A program made the translations under genes and the position numbers. Positions 34,726 through 45,762 of a stretch of 64,000 bases of DNA are shown piece by piece; within the stretch, counting starts at the first letter, position 1; every line of letters starts with the position of its first letter. Source of the stretch: Nemania diffusa (lineage: Eukaryota; Ascomycota; Sordariomycetes; Xylariales; Xylariaceae); the NCBI GenBank assembly GCA_038501195.1, contig JBBPUQ010000003.1, forward strand, positions 884,501 through 948,500. Reading direction: 5' to 3'. The notes under the pieces are model-generated. The model saw only the letters and a list, made by a program, of their open reading frames with translations, did not search any database and was not told the origin of the DNA.

Positions 34726-37700
34726 TCACTCTGCCTTGCTATACGAGAACTTAGTGCCCTCCTTCGTCATCATAGCTGACAAGACCGAGAATCGACTTCC
34801 GGCATCATCGCCATTTTCATTATGCGACGCATCCCGCGCAGAACTGGCCAAATAATCGCTATGAGTGACGACGAGCTGGAAGTCCGTCCGCGTCATGAGT
34901 TGCAGGCACCACCGCACCACCGCGGCCTGACCGGCGGCGTCCAAGCTATCAAATGCCTCGTCGACGAGGATGTAGCGCGCGCGGTGGGTGCTACGGGCCT
35001 GCAAGATCTGCACGAGGGCAAAGAAGACGGCTAGGTCGATGCGTTTGCGCTCGCCGCCGCTGCGCTTCGCGTACGATAGTGTTTTGGTCACGCCCAGTGT
35101 TTGGTCGAGGAGAGCGGTGCTTTGAGGGCTTCCGGGGTCCTGATCGTATTCGGAGTCGGCAGTTATCATTGTTCGTAGCATGCCCTTCGTGAGTTCATTG
35201 GCATGATGCGTATTTTCGTATAGGACGAGCAGGATGTTCGAGGCGATTTTGTTGAGCTCCTGAAGACCCTTGTCAAGTACGTAGTTGCGGAATGTCGAGG
35301 CCGGGGCTGATTTTGTGCGTCGTCGCGAGTACGCGCCCTCCCAGAACGCGAACAGCTCCCGCATAGCCATCAGGGATTCTGTCTCTGCCCCTATTGCAGC
35401 GTGACTAGCGCGTTGCTCGTCAAGCATTGAGACTTCTTCTTCGATCAGTTTCTGATATGTCGCGATGTCCTGTTCTGCTTTCGCTAGGTTTTCCCGTTCC
35501 TTTTTCACTAGATTTTCCCGCAGGATCACCTGATTTCTTGCCTCTTCGCTCCGTTTGACACTTTCACGTTGGTGCCTAGCCTGCAGCTTGTGTAGAGCAC
35601 CCTGCTCTGCCAGTAATTTTGAGAGGTAACTGAGTGATGAGGAAAGTTGCCGCTTCGCGTCTTGGACACTGGTTTTCGATAACCTATTTGATAACGAGCG
35701 CACAAATTGTTCGTCGAGTCCTCTGTCGAGCGCCACTCTGGCGTAAGTTTCGTCCCTCTTTTTCATCAACCTATTTAATTTTGATTCATTTTCGGCCAAT
35801 TTCGTTCGAACTTTCTCAATTACACTCGTAGTTACTTTCCCCTCTTGCTGCTCCTTAGGAATAAGGAACACAAATTGGTCGAAGATGACGTTGAGATGGC
35901 TTGAGAGTTGCTCTAATGACCTTAAACCAATTCGGATGAAATGGAGCGTTATTTTGTTCACGAGGCTTTCTGAGCTAAGATAATTCATTGTATTTAAGAT
36001 ATGTCGATGAAGCCATGATATAGTTTGAGTAAGACTTCGAAGTGTCGATTCGAAAGCATGAATATGCTCCATCGTTACTAGATCTGGCTGTGCTGCTTTG
36101 AGCCTCTCGAGCTCATCTTGCAAGGCCTGATATTGAATCTTGGTTGCGTGAATTCGTTGATCTGACATCGATAGCTGTGTGGCAACATCTTCCCAAATCT
36201 CGACGTCCTTCATGGCAGATTGAGCTTTGTCTACTGTTTGTTGAGTTTCTTTAATCTTCAAATTGAGCTCTTCTAATCTTTCATTTGAGGTTCTTAGATC
36301 TTCAAATGCGCGACGGGCTCGACGGCCCTGGAGATCATCATCGTTCGCTTGGCTCTGTTCAGACTCTTTGCAGGCTAGGCTGATTGCTTTCCTCGCTTTT
36401 TCTTCTTCTATGCGCAGCCGCCGCAGCTCCTTTTCCTTTTTGGCGATGCGATCTTTGATGAGGGCCATGGTCTGTTCAACTGCACTGATTTTGCTGCGAA
36501 GGACAGTGGCATCCTTGTCGATCTCTCGCAGCATTCTTCTAGATAAAGCATCGGATTGATCTAGTCTAGATAGCCCCAGTACTGAGTCAATCAAGTCATG
36601 ACGCTGGACAGGCGTCGAGCTGAGAAAGCTAGCGGCACTCTCGTGCCCCAGAACTACCGTTTTGATGAATTCCTCGTAGTCGATACCCAAAAGCTCGTCG
36701 ATTGCGGCTTGACTTGCGCGAGCCTCACCATGCTCAAATTGCGGTTGGTCTTTGCCATTGAGTGAAACTATAACACGATTTCCGTAGATCTTGTGCTTCC
36801 GATATCGAGTGATTGTGTAGCCGTTTGAGAAGGATAGACTGACCATGCAATCCTTGCCAGCGACGTCATTGACGACATCCCCGACTGACAGCCCTTTTCG
36901 GATACATCGCCCGAACTGACACCAGACTATTGCTTCAATGAGCGTGCTTTTCCCCGAGCCATTGCTTCCAACAACAAAGGTCAAGCCACGCCCTAGATCC
37001 CTGTCAAAATCAATGGTGCGTTCTTCTTGGATGCCAAGAAAATTGGAAATCACAATCGAGCGTGGTTTGGCCACGAAGACATTTTTGGTAGACGTCCAAG
37101 AATCACCCCGACTGGCAAATGAATAGCTTGGGTCTAGCAATTCCTTATACCCCGCGTCGTCAGGGGAACCGCAGGCTAGTAGCAGTCTTTGGCCCAATAG
37201 AATCGTTTTTTCCTCGTACATAGAGTCAATACCCGAAGACCTAACGTACTCACGCACATAATCCACCGGGTTAAGTTCGACCGATTGCAGGACATCGGGC
37301 TCTGGTGATTCATTCTGCTCATCAACAATGGGTCGGGAAGTTTCTGCAGGCAAATCACTTGATGGGGCAGATACAAGAGCAGCATCCCGATCACTCGCTG
37401 GCACGGAGGCGCCTAAGCCGCTGTATGTGAACGAATTCGACCCATCCCGTAACGCTAGCATTGGCCATGGTTCACGCAAGCTCTGGGCACCAAGAGACAA
37501 CAACTTATCTCGTGCAGTCCAATACTGGAACTTTGTGGTTTTCCCGAGTATCATAACATGTTTGCCTTTGACAGTCGAAGCATCGATAGCGTCATTTAGG
37601 ACTTCCGATCCCTGAACAGTCATATAGCCTATTGCATAAGGATTAATGATTAACTTGTGCTCTAATGTTGCGGGATTTAACAAGACGACGCCGCGATCTT

Positions 37701-38507
37701 CATCGTGGAGATCCGCCCAGGTCATCTGTAAAGGAGCACCTAAGTAGGTAAGGCTACCCTTCAGACGATCCTTAGACCCAGCCGGTAGAGCGTGTTGATC
37801 CGGCTGAAGAATAGTTTGATGACTATGAAAGTGACCAGTGAAAGTTCTACCTTTGTGAAACAAGTCAGTGGCGAGCAGCAGCATCGGAGTTCAATATTTG
37901 GTACTAGCCTGGCGAGAGGACTGAAATGATCTGGGCCAGTGAGCCCCCGGTACCGAATGGGGTATCCCGTGTCACCACTCTCAGCGCGGACAACATGGCG
38001 CTGCGTCACAGCCCGGTTAATAGCCAAGTGCGCAAACGCGATGGTGTGGGCAGCCTCATCTGGGTTGAGGTTGGCGACGGCACTTGTCAGCTCCGTTTGG
38101 TCCTCGCGAAAAGGCAAGACCAATACGTCTCTACCATCCCAGTTATGTCTGCCCACTTCGTCATGAAGCGATATGAAGGGCCGTAAGCGCGGCATGCTCA
38201 GCGCCTCGAGAGCAGTGGTGCGATAATCGCGGCGGTAAGCGAGATCATGGTTTCCCAGAATCACATTTATGTGTGGCACGGAGCGACTCAAGTCGGAGAG
38301 AAAGCGGTATGCGGCAGAGAGCACGGCAGTAGGCTGCATCGAACGCGATGTCAGCACGTCACCGCAGACGACAACACGGCTGATGCCGGGCGTCTCTCGC
38401 ACGAGCGACACGATCCATTCGGCCGTTCGCTTTGTACGTTCGAAATCGCGCAGCCGGAAGTGAATGTCACTCAATAACAGCCATCGTGGGTGCGGTAGCA
38501 GTGGCAT
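34726..38507 (-). CDS. fused SbcD/Mre11-like phosphoesterase and SbcC/Rad50-like ATPase
   Basis: Exon 1 is 38507-37909 and exon 2 is 37846-34726, total 1239 residues. The 62-nt intron is read as GC-AG (donor AG/GCTAGT, branch CTGAC). The N-terminal metallophosphoesterase has its motifs in order: SDIHF (Asp14, His16), CGDV (Asp50), GNHD (85-88), FAHLAI, and GHFHSH rebuilt at the splice, then GSLTYLGAPLQMTWADL as in SbcD. A linker follows. The ABC/SMC-type ATPase has Walker A GSNGSGKST (about residue 490), two long heptad-rich coiled-coil arms, the signature SGGERKR (about 1127), Walker B YILVDEAFDSLD (about 1155) and the H-loop VVTHS. No CxxC zinc hook is seen at the coiled-coil apex, and the Q-loop Gln position appears to be His (VVLGHE). 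In bacteria SbcD and SbcC, and in eukaryotes Mre11 and Rad50, are separate proteins that process DNA ends. The role here is unknown; repair, element control or defence are guesses. Confidence 0.82.
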
Positions 38508-39542
38508 GACTACCTTAAAATCGCACTAACGAGCATATCATAATTAGGTACTTCAAGAAAAATGCTCTGTGAACTAGACAAGATAATATACAGTGCTGCA
38601 TATCCACTAACCATAAACGGCTTAGACTAGCAACTATCTAACTAAATTGAGGAAGATATGGGGCGAATCCTTAGCTACTTGTTAGAAATAACCACTGCGC
38701 CAAAAGATGAACTTAATATTCCAATTTTTATTGTCGTATTTGTAACACTATCTGAGGAAAAAGATCTATGATCAGATAGCCTCTGAAGCACATAGTTGAT
38801 AATAACCCCAACAGACTAAAGATTTACACTCAAGCACATGTTGTATATAGTTCATTGACTGCCACGATCGAGGGCGGCATACTCTGTCTCGGCTAGTAGC
38901 ATAGGTTTAGACTGAGGAGGACGACAATGACTATTACGCCTTGGTTTTTCAAGCGTCCGATGGCTCGGCTTTATCTAAGCGTGTCCACAACCTCGCGAAC
39001 CATCACTGCACATTAACTAGATTACGTATCTGCTTGTAGCATATTCGTCCATTGCTGTGTCTATTGAAATTAAACTGTAATTCTTGGTATAAGACCTTAT
39101 ACAGCTTTGGTTATGGAGTGCTGCATGGATGTTCTAATTACCTTCGTAGTTAGCCGAACTGGTCCGGTACGGATGAGGAATTATACTAAACCTACACAAT
39201 CTCGATCGCTAGTGACGTGCTTTTAATCATGGTAAGATAATGTTAGAAATACACCTTTAGGAAGAAGACCAATAATTGACCGGTCACGCCAAACTTTTGG
39301 CGCAGTGGTTTTTTCTAACAGATAACCACCCCCCTTGCGGGCCACACCTCCATGGGCCATGTGTACTGTAAGTTACGGTATAGTGGCTGGTGCAGGCTGT
39401 GCAGTTACTTTAGCCATTTACATACCATTTATTTTTATTACTTTGTACTAGCTAAATGTGACGCTGTCACAACCACAACTGACGCGGGCGTTGGGACGGC
39501 CGCGTCCCGCGTCATAACGACCCACGAACGACCTACTGATAT

Positions 39543-39611
39543 AAGCCTCCAAAACCAAGTTCTGACAACTTGGTATCTTGTACCCTTCATGTCCTAGTGG
39601 TTTGGAGGCTT
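39543..39611. repeat. nested inverted repeats (possible transposon remnant or hairpin)
   Basis: The outer arms are AAGCCTCCAAAACC (39543-39556) and GGTTTGGAGGCTT (39599-39611), complementary apart from one extra A. Inside the left part is a perfect 8-bp stem, ACCAAGTT/AACTTGGT (39554-39561 and 39567-39574), with a 5-nt loop. Just upstream a separate 9-bp inverted repeat, TGACGCGGG/CCCGCGTCA, occupies 39480-39488 and 39506-39514. Confidence 0.5.
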
Positions 39612-39635
39612 AGACCCTAGATGTGACACTAAATT

Positions 39636-39778
39636 TTCTGTTTTTTTATTTTTATTTTATTTTTTTATATTTAAATTTTTATATATAATTAAGTTATTTA
39701 ATCAATGGTTTTATTGTTTATAAATATTAATATTTAATAGTTTAAATATTATTTATATAAAGTATAATAACTGCTTTG
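39636..39778. other. AT-rich patch
   Basis: About 140 bp consist almost entirely of A and T, in sharp contrast to both sides. It resembles in miniature the A+T block at the right end of the window. Confidence 0.6.
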
Positions 39779-40787
39779 TCAAAACTCGTCTTGTAGCTGA
39801 ATGAGCGCAAGAACGGCGGTTTTGTCATATCGAGATCCTTCTTTGTCGGGATCATGGTCAGAACGTGGCGATGCTGTTCTATTCCTCTCCATAACTCGTT
39901 ACTGCCGAGTCGGCCTCCTGCTAGAGTGATGATTTAATATCTACAAGGTCAAACTAATAGCAACATACGCTCTTGAGCATATTCAAAGCTAAACCTTCCA
40001 GGGAATTTCATCTCTGCCGCCTGCAGGCAGAGCTGAAGCTATCAAGAGTTCCAGACAACGGTGGGCATGCGGCCGGCAAACACCCGTGCGGGGGGGCTAC
40101 TCACTGCCGCGTGCAACGTTCATGGGCTAGTAGTTATCCAATTAGTCCATCCAATAAATATGTTCATGTATACGCTTGCCATTTGCATTGGACCAGCGCA
40201 ACTAGCAGCGGTGTTCGTCTTCCTTCCATAGGGGTCTAGGCGAAGTGAGCCCCTAAGATACTGCTTACGTCAGTTGACGCATTGGCCTCGTGGCCAATTC
40301 GATGCGACAGAACAACCAAAACTGCGTTGCAACCTCTTATCCGAGGTGGCCACGATGCTTCTTCAAATTTTACCTTGACCGCTTCTTCTCTAGAGAGCCC
40401 GATAGCCATTACGACTGCATAATCCTCGGGAGCGCCGTTTGTGGCTCAGGATACTTGCACCTATCTCAATTCAAGCGTGGCCGGTCAAATTTCAGCTTGT
40501 CCAGACTCTGATGAATTGAGAAATCATGGCGCATTTACACAGGTATAACCATCACTGGGCTGCCTTTTTCAGCTGATGCGACAATGCGCCGCAAAGGCTA
40601 CCCAACGTGCTGTCATACGGCAGATGCAAATTGGCATATCTTTGCGAGCTGGTGATTGATATATAACTACAACCAATTCGCAAAGGAGCATCCTCAGTTC
40701 ATATCGTCAATCTCGAGCTATTGAAGTCTAATTAACTCTGCTAGTATCAACTCAGAAGCATATTTGTTAATCTTCAAAATCGACATC

Positions 40788-41963
40788 ATGCCTCCTTACA
40801 AATCCCCTTGGAATGACGATACTCGAGGTAAGTTGCTCCTCGAAGCGTACTCAGACAAGGTCAAATTTCAAATCCGGAAATGTATGGACAGCGGAGGGAC
40901 AGTGGCTCTAGAGAATGCCACAATCCAGGATCCGGTGCTGCTAAATGACATATTGGGAGCCACCGACAGCGACTATTGGTGGCAGCTCTACATTAATCCC
41001 ATGGACTGGGCGAGCGCCAGCCATTGGGCCATCGAGAACAAGCAGTGCCCCGGTAGCTGTTACGACTCTGAAAGAGAAACAAGCAAGACTTTTCAACTCA
41101 ACATGGTCACAGTAATCAGCAAGTATTTTATCAACGATCACCTCAAAGATTACTTCAAGGCGGGATCTCTACAATTTACCTCGGAGAAGTACAACGAGCT
41201 TTGGAAAGCCGTGCTAAACAAATCAACGGATGCAACCACGGGTCGAAGCAAGGGTCCAGCACCTCGCAGCCTGGCTGACGATGTGTGGAATACTCAGATT
41301 GGATATAAAAAAACATTCCAGATGCCTCTTTCTGCCAATCCTAAGCTGAAAAATGTGGTCTGGAACAACCCGAGTCTGGTTGTCAATGGGTTCCCAACAG
41401 ACGAGATCAACCCCAACGCTTTAGCGTCCCATGAAGAAGGTGTCGAGCATTGTCTGCTACTTCCATGGTGCCCGCCTTTAAAGGAAAGGGACGCTGAATA
41501 TCAAGAAGCCCTTCAGCAAACCATACCGCAAGTCATCGATGGTGTCCTTGACAAGATCTTCCACGTTTTCCACGAGGAGGTTGGCAATGTCAAACCCGGC
41601 GACCCAGCCAAACCTGTCCTGCAATCCATCGCTAGGATGCTTCGCACCATCCACATCATCCATCCCAAAGGTGATGGCATGGGCCGGACGAACTGGGGAA
41701 TTTTGCTACCCCTCGTGCTGACAAAATACGGATTCGGCCTGCCTTTAGGAGGAAAGTACAAAGTCCCGGATGACAAAATCGATACGACTCCCGAGGATAT
41801 TTGCATCGACAGAGGGGCTATGAACTACATGTTCTCCGGGGGCTACACGATCGAAGAGATAACCAACTTCCTGTGGCTGATGCAGGATCGGGGACTGGCA
41901 CGCCCGCACGGAGAACCCACGGCATTGTTTGAATACCCCGCTTCGTGGTACTCAACCCAGTAA
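40788..41963 (+). CDS. hypothetical protein with a Fic-like motif
   Basis: This is a single-exon frame of 391 residues; the ATG at 40788 (CATCATGCC) is the first good start. There is no signal peptide or membrane helix. Most of the sequence is unfamiliar, with Trp-rich segments (DYWWQLYINPMDWASASHW). Residues 289-302 read HIIHPKGDGMGRTN, which matches the Fic active-site pattern HPFx(D/E)GNGRxxR at His292, Pro, Asp296, Gly, Gly and Arg300 but not at the Phe, the Asn or the second Arg. The motif is preceded by a helix (ARMLRTIH) and followed by a hydrophobic helix (WGILLPLVLTKYGF), as in the Fic fold. Fic proteins usually transfer AMP or other phosphate-linked groups to proteins. Activity cannot be judged with these substitutions. 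No S/TxxxE(G/N) inhibitory motif was identified. Confidence 0.6.
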   Translation: MPPYKSPWNDDTRGKLLLEAYSDKVKFQIRKCMDSGGTVALENATIQDPVLLNDILGATDSDYWWQLYINPMDWASASHWAIENKQCPGSCYDSERETSKTFQLNMVTVISKYFINDHLKDYFKAGSLQFTSEKYNELWKAVLNKSTDATTGRSKGPAPRSLADDVWNTQIGYKKTFQMPLSANPKLKNVVWNNPSLVVNGFPTDEINPNALASHEEGVEHCLLLPWCPPLKERDAEYQEALQQTIPQVIDGVLDKIFHVFHEEVGNVKPGDPAKPVLQSIARMLRTIHIIHPKGDGMGRTNWGILLPLVLTKYGFGLPLGGKYKVPDDKIDTTPEDICIDRGAMNYMFSGGYTIEEITNFLWLMQDRGLARPHGEPTALFEYPASWYSTQ

Positions 41964-42045
41964 GAGCATCCTACAGACTGCTGGATTTTTTAAGGGGTTT
42001 TATCTTGGTAGGCAGTGGTTTCTTGGCCTGCATTGTCGGTTACGA

Positions 42046-43012
42046 CTAGAACCGCCAGATGTGAATAGTGCGCTTACGCTCGATTTTGTCTAGAAGTTGG
42101 GAAGCATTTTGGAGAAAAGAGCTCATGCTGGTGTCTATACGTTCCGAAATACCAAGTCCTTTCAAAATATTTGCGTGCATGTCGCTTGTATCTTCCCGTA
42201 AATGAATGTCATGAGACAGGATCGCGTTGCTCACTATATTGCGCACTTTTTGGACTTTTAGGCGAAAGGTATCCTGCGCCGTTTTAAGGGCTGCGTCTGG
42301 GCCCGACGCAAAGGCCTGAAGAGCTTTTCCTATAAAATCATCAGTGGGCTTGTATCACGGAGTTCAGTCGCATCTTTTGGCCGTGTAATTAGCTGAGACG
42401 AGAAATTGCATAGGTACCAATTCTTTTTTTCCGTATATACTCGACGCATGTTCCACAGAGAACTAAAACAGACGAAAAGAGCTCTGTAAGCGCTACCTCG
42501 AGTTCGGGAACAGTTCCCAACTGATACCTCGAGGATTTCCATGCTTTTGAGCTCTATCTGCAGAGTGTCGAAGAATAATTCAATCTTATCATAATCCCCC
42601 GACATGGAATTTGTAGTCTAGTTCCTGTCAACACGCAAGCGTAAGATATAGCACTCGGGAAATACTCACGGTGATTACGAACTTAACGGTTGCAAAATTA
42701 GCCTCGCTGGTCGGTTTCTAACAGCTTTCGTGGCATGCGCGACAACCTCTCCCAATGCCCCGATCGGAGTAAGGAGACTTAGGATGTGGATTCTCAGTTT
42801 GTTAGTCCTGCTGTCGCTGTTGTGGCGGAAACTCTGAAATTTGGATTTGGTTTGGGATATCTCATTCCAAACGGCCTCTAGTGTGATTGGCCCAGTTCCT
42901 GCATAAAGGCGAAGCCCTGTGAGCTCTTCGTACTGATCCAGTGCGTCTTTCCATATCGAGTCAATACCTGATGAAACTCCGGCGCTGCGTTAATGCCGTT
43001 GACGGTTGCCAT
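42046..43012 (-). pseudogene. remnant of a fungal NLR/STAND gene: Goodbye-type N-terminal domain
   Basis: Goodbye domains stand at the N terminus of fungal NLR-like proteins, ahead of NACHT or NB-ARC and repeat domains. The start at ATG 43012 is followed within about 40 bases by a frame change. Then come recognisable stretches in several phases: WKDALDQYEELTGLRL, LEAVWNEISQTKSKFQSFRH, KLRIHILSLLTPIGALGEVV, FATVKFVIT before a GTGAGT donor, SGDYDKIELFFDTLQIELKS, and a last part ending LDKIERKRTIHIWRF at 42046. At least two frame breaks are needed and no nucleotide-binding domain follows. It converges on the Fic-motif gene, 82 bp from its stop. Family call is from remembered pattern. Confidence 0.6.
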
Positions 43013-43713
43013 TCTTATGGTTAGGATAGGCTCTTTGGCTCATTGTCAAGGGTAGAGATGGATGGGTGTTAGTCTCAGATGCTAGGTACCTAATTCCTCA
43101 AATATGGGGGGTACCTGCTGCTATATTAGGAATCTCTCCACTAGACTAGACTAGTCTGGTAGGTGCCTACCATTAATGAAACGAGTCTCAGCTCACCTAT
43201 CTATCGTAGATATAAGCCCTATTATTAGGATGTAAGCGATCACAGCATGCATCCTACCTAGGTAAGTCGTTATAGCATTCTTCGCACCGATTTGATATTC
43301 CTAATTCAACGCTGTGATATCTGCGCATAAAATCCTCGCAAGTGTCCAAAGGACATTGACAGGCGGCGTCAGTTAATGGAATCACCTATCTAAGGGTTAT
43401 CTACTATACATGCTCAATCTAGCAACTTTCTTCTTCAGAGTCGGTAAGTGGTGGAGCAGACTTTGCTACTCAAGTTCACCGAGACTAACACAAAATAGAT
43501 TACAACCCAAATAGATAAGTTAGCCTAGATAGGTATTATGGGTAGTATCAGCAATGCATAGATAATTAGAGTATATTTTTACTTTTTACCTCTATTTTTC
43601 ACATATATTCCCTTGCTGGGAATGCATTCCATGCCTCAGGCTACGTCTATGCGTAGTCCGATACATAGCAACCTTAGATCGTATTAGTTTAGAGTCAAGC
43701 ATGTTACTTTACT
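43013..43713. other. intergenic region, no gene seen
   Basis: This 700-bp stretch has several CTAGGTACCTA-like palindromic motifs (for example 43081-43091 and 43250-43265) but no plausible gene. It contains the 3' UTR of the SET-domain gene and the former promoter side of the NLR remnant. Confidence 0.35.
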
Positions 43714-44852
43714 TCATAGATCATATTTCTCTCGGCTTAGGATAATATGCTCTATCTGGGTCCATCTTTGAATGAGAAGGTTTCGGTGTGTTGCCTCCCC
43801 AATCCGAAGTTCACTAAGTTGTCGCAGCTTTGTTCTAGCGAATGTTAATAGCTCTTCAAGTATGTCGTCAAGAAGCGAGCCAGGCTGGCTCTCGGTATCT
43901 GTTCGTTTCTGTTTCTGAATCTGAGTTATTGCGGCTCGAGTTCTGATGCACGGTCCTGTATAGGCATGAAACGTGAAATCCCCCAAAAGACCTTGCTGGG
44001 CTAGAGCATCCTGTTGAGCCCTCCCCAGCTTCGGCATGATAACTTCGTCGAGACCTACTTCATCATACGGGTTCTCCGATGCCGTAAAGCCATACTCGAC
44101 TAACAAGAAGTCATTCGAATGCTCCCCGTAAGAGATAAAAAGTTCCTCGCCTACGTGGTACGATCGATTTGTAGCTATGGTGTAACCTTCGTCATCCGAC
44201 CATGTCACTGTGCACCCATCAGTTGCGTGGTTAAACGAGTCAGCCGCTGGAAGCAGGCACAACTTGTCCTCCCAGTTATATTGCGCCATCTCGTCATTTT
44301 CGTAAAAGAATGTCCTCGTATTGATGATAAACCAGTAGTACAAATACTCGGATCGCTCTAGTTTCGGAAATGCTTTGGTGACACTGTCCCACTCGCCCTG
44401 GAACTTATTCTGCTGTTTCTCCAGAATGCGATATGCGACAATTGGAAGGTATTCGTGCAGCTCCTTTGGCCACATGAACGGAACGGAGGCCGCGAAATCG
44501 GCGTGAGTGGGCAGCACTTTGGTCCAGGGCGCGTCGGTGCGCGAATTCTTCAGCGCGAGGTCGGCGGCAAGGAGGCCATGCAGAGGCATGTCGGAGGGTA
44601 ATCGTGCAGATATGTCGGTAGGAATCGATTGGAAGCTGTATATAGCTGTCGCAGGGATTTGCATAATTTCCTGGTCTATCTGTCCTTTTGTTAGATCGAC
44701 GCCAGCACTAAATGATAATCTCTTACCTCCAACTCACGCGTTGCTATTATGCCAACACCTCGAGCCGGAATTCTGGCAGGTTTTATTCCATGAATCTGCA
44801 CCCCTTTCCTTTCTGCCCAGAGGATCAGATCTTGCATACCGTCGTCTTCCAT
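43714..44852 (-). CDS. SET-domain protein lysine methyltransferase (SETD6/RKM/LSMT type)
   Basis: These enzymes use AdoMet to methylate lysines of ribosomal or other non-histone proteins. Exon 1 is 44852-44727 and exon 2 is 44679-43714, with a 47-nt GT-AG intron in phase 0, giving 363 residues. The N-terminal part has KPARIPARGVGIIATREL, the usual SET entry, and a family split-SET layout with a long helical insert. The conserved end of the SET domain is clear: LLPAADSFNHAT (substrate/AdoMet NH box), GYTIATNRSYHVGEELFISYGEHSNDFLLVEYGF. The C-terminal helices form the Rubisco LSMT-type substrate-binding domain. The substrate cannot be named from sequence. Confidence 0.87.
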
Positions 44853-45762
44853 CGGGCTAGAGGTACGGTAAGTAGGCGGTCAGAAAGGTTGTGTACAAGA
44901 GGGATAAACAACAGAGTAGACTTGACCCGAGAAAGCTTCTACCTATATATAGGTAGTGCGTAATATGTTGCTAGCAGCTGCAATCCACCAATACCCTTAT
45001 TTCGTCATGTACCCCATGCATATAGCTCCCCGAAACCCACTCTCTCCCCGCCCATTACTTGCTTTTTTGACTAGGATGATCACTCTTGGCACTCCCAAAT
45101 GTCTCAGATCCCATCTACACCGCGTGTACTAAACAGCTTAGCGGCGCGAAAGGACCGCCCAGGTTTAGAAAGTTCCCCGATCACGACGCTGTCTAGCGCT
45201 CGACCGAATTGGAGTAGTGGTTCATTCGATGCTATGAAGTTGAATTGTTACGAATGAATAGTGGCGTAGTTCTGGAAATCCTCGCCGGTAACTTGAACAA
45301 TTGTCAAATCCGCCTTATTCCTCCAACTACCACAAGCTATCTAGAGGCCGGTTACACTCGCCGTTATCGATTCGGGGCTGTGTGCTTGTTGTTCAGCCAC
45401 AGCTAGATCTCAGGTTCCTTACCCCGCGGTGTTTTAGCTCCAACTTCTTAGTATTGTGCCGATGCGTTATTTTAACAAGCGTCGAGCGTATAGTTCCCCC
45501 TTAAAGGTCAAGAATACGACTGCTGTCGACTGTGACAAAGTCCGGATCCGTTTCCCCCTTCCCTGGGGATCGTATAGTAAATACCGCATACAAACCATAT
45601 GGCGTACTCCACTCTCACACTAGCAGTCGATGCCAAGACCTGTGATGGAAGTTGTGCGTCTGCGTTCGAGTAACCCTGAATAAGGAGTAAATACTCCCGC
45701 TCTACCGGCGACCCTAACGTGCTATCGTCGCTTGTCGTCGCAGGGCTCTTACGGTGCTCAGC
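44853..45762. other. intergenic region, no gene seen
   Basis: The 910 bp upstream of the SET gene (promoter) and downstream of the NTM1 gene (3' UTR) contain only short overlapping frames without recognisable products. Confidence 0.4.

Larger units (their letters stand above)
38508..40787. other. gene-poor region with AT patch and inverted repeats, 2.3 kb
   Basis: No convincing gene is found between the divergent SbcD-SbcC-like gene and the Fic-motif gene. The region includes a cluster of inverted repeats at about 39450-39625 and a strongly AT-rich patch at 39636-39778, each listed separately. The promoters of both flanking genes must lie at its ends. Confidence 0.45.

Noticed and set aside
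37761..38507. Stand-alone metallophosphoesterase of 248 residues
   Set aside because: The unspliced C terminus loses GHxH and becomes hydrophobic nonsense; splicing into the ATPase frame restores the motif.
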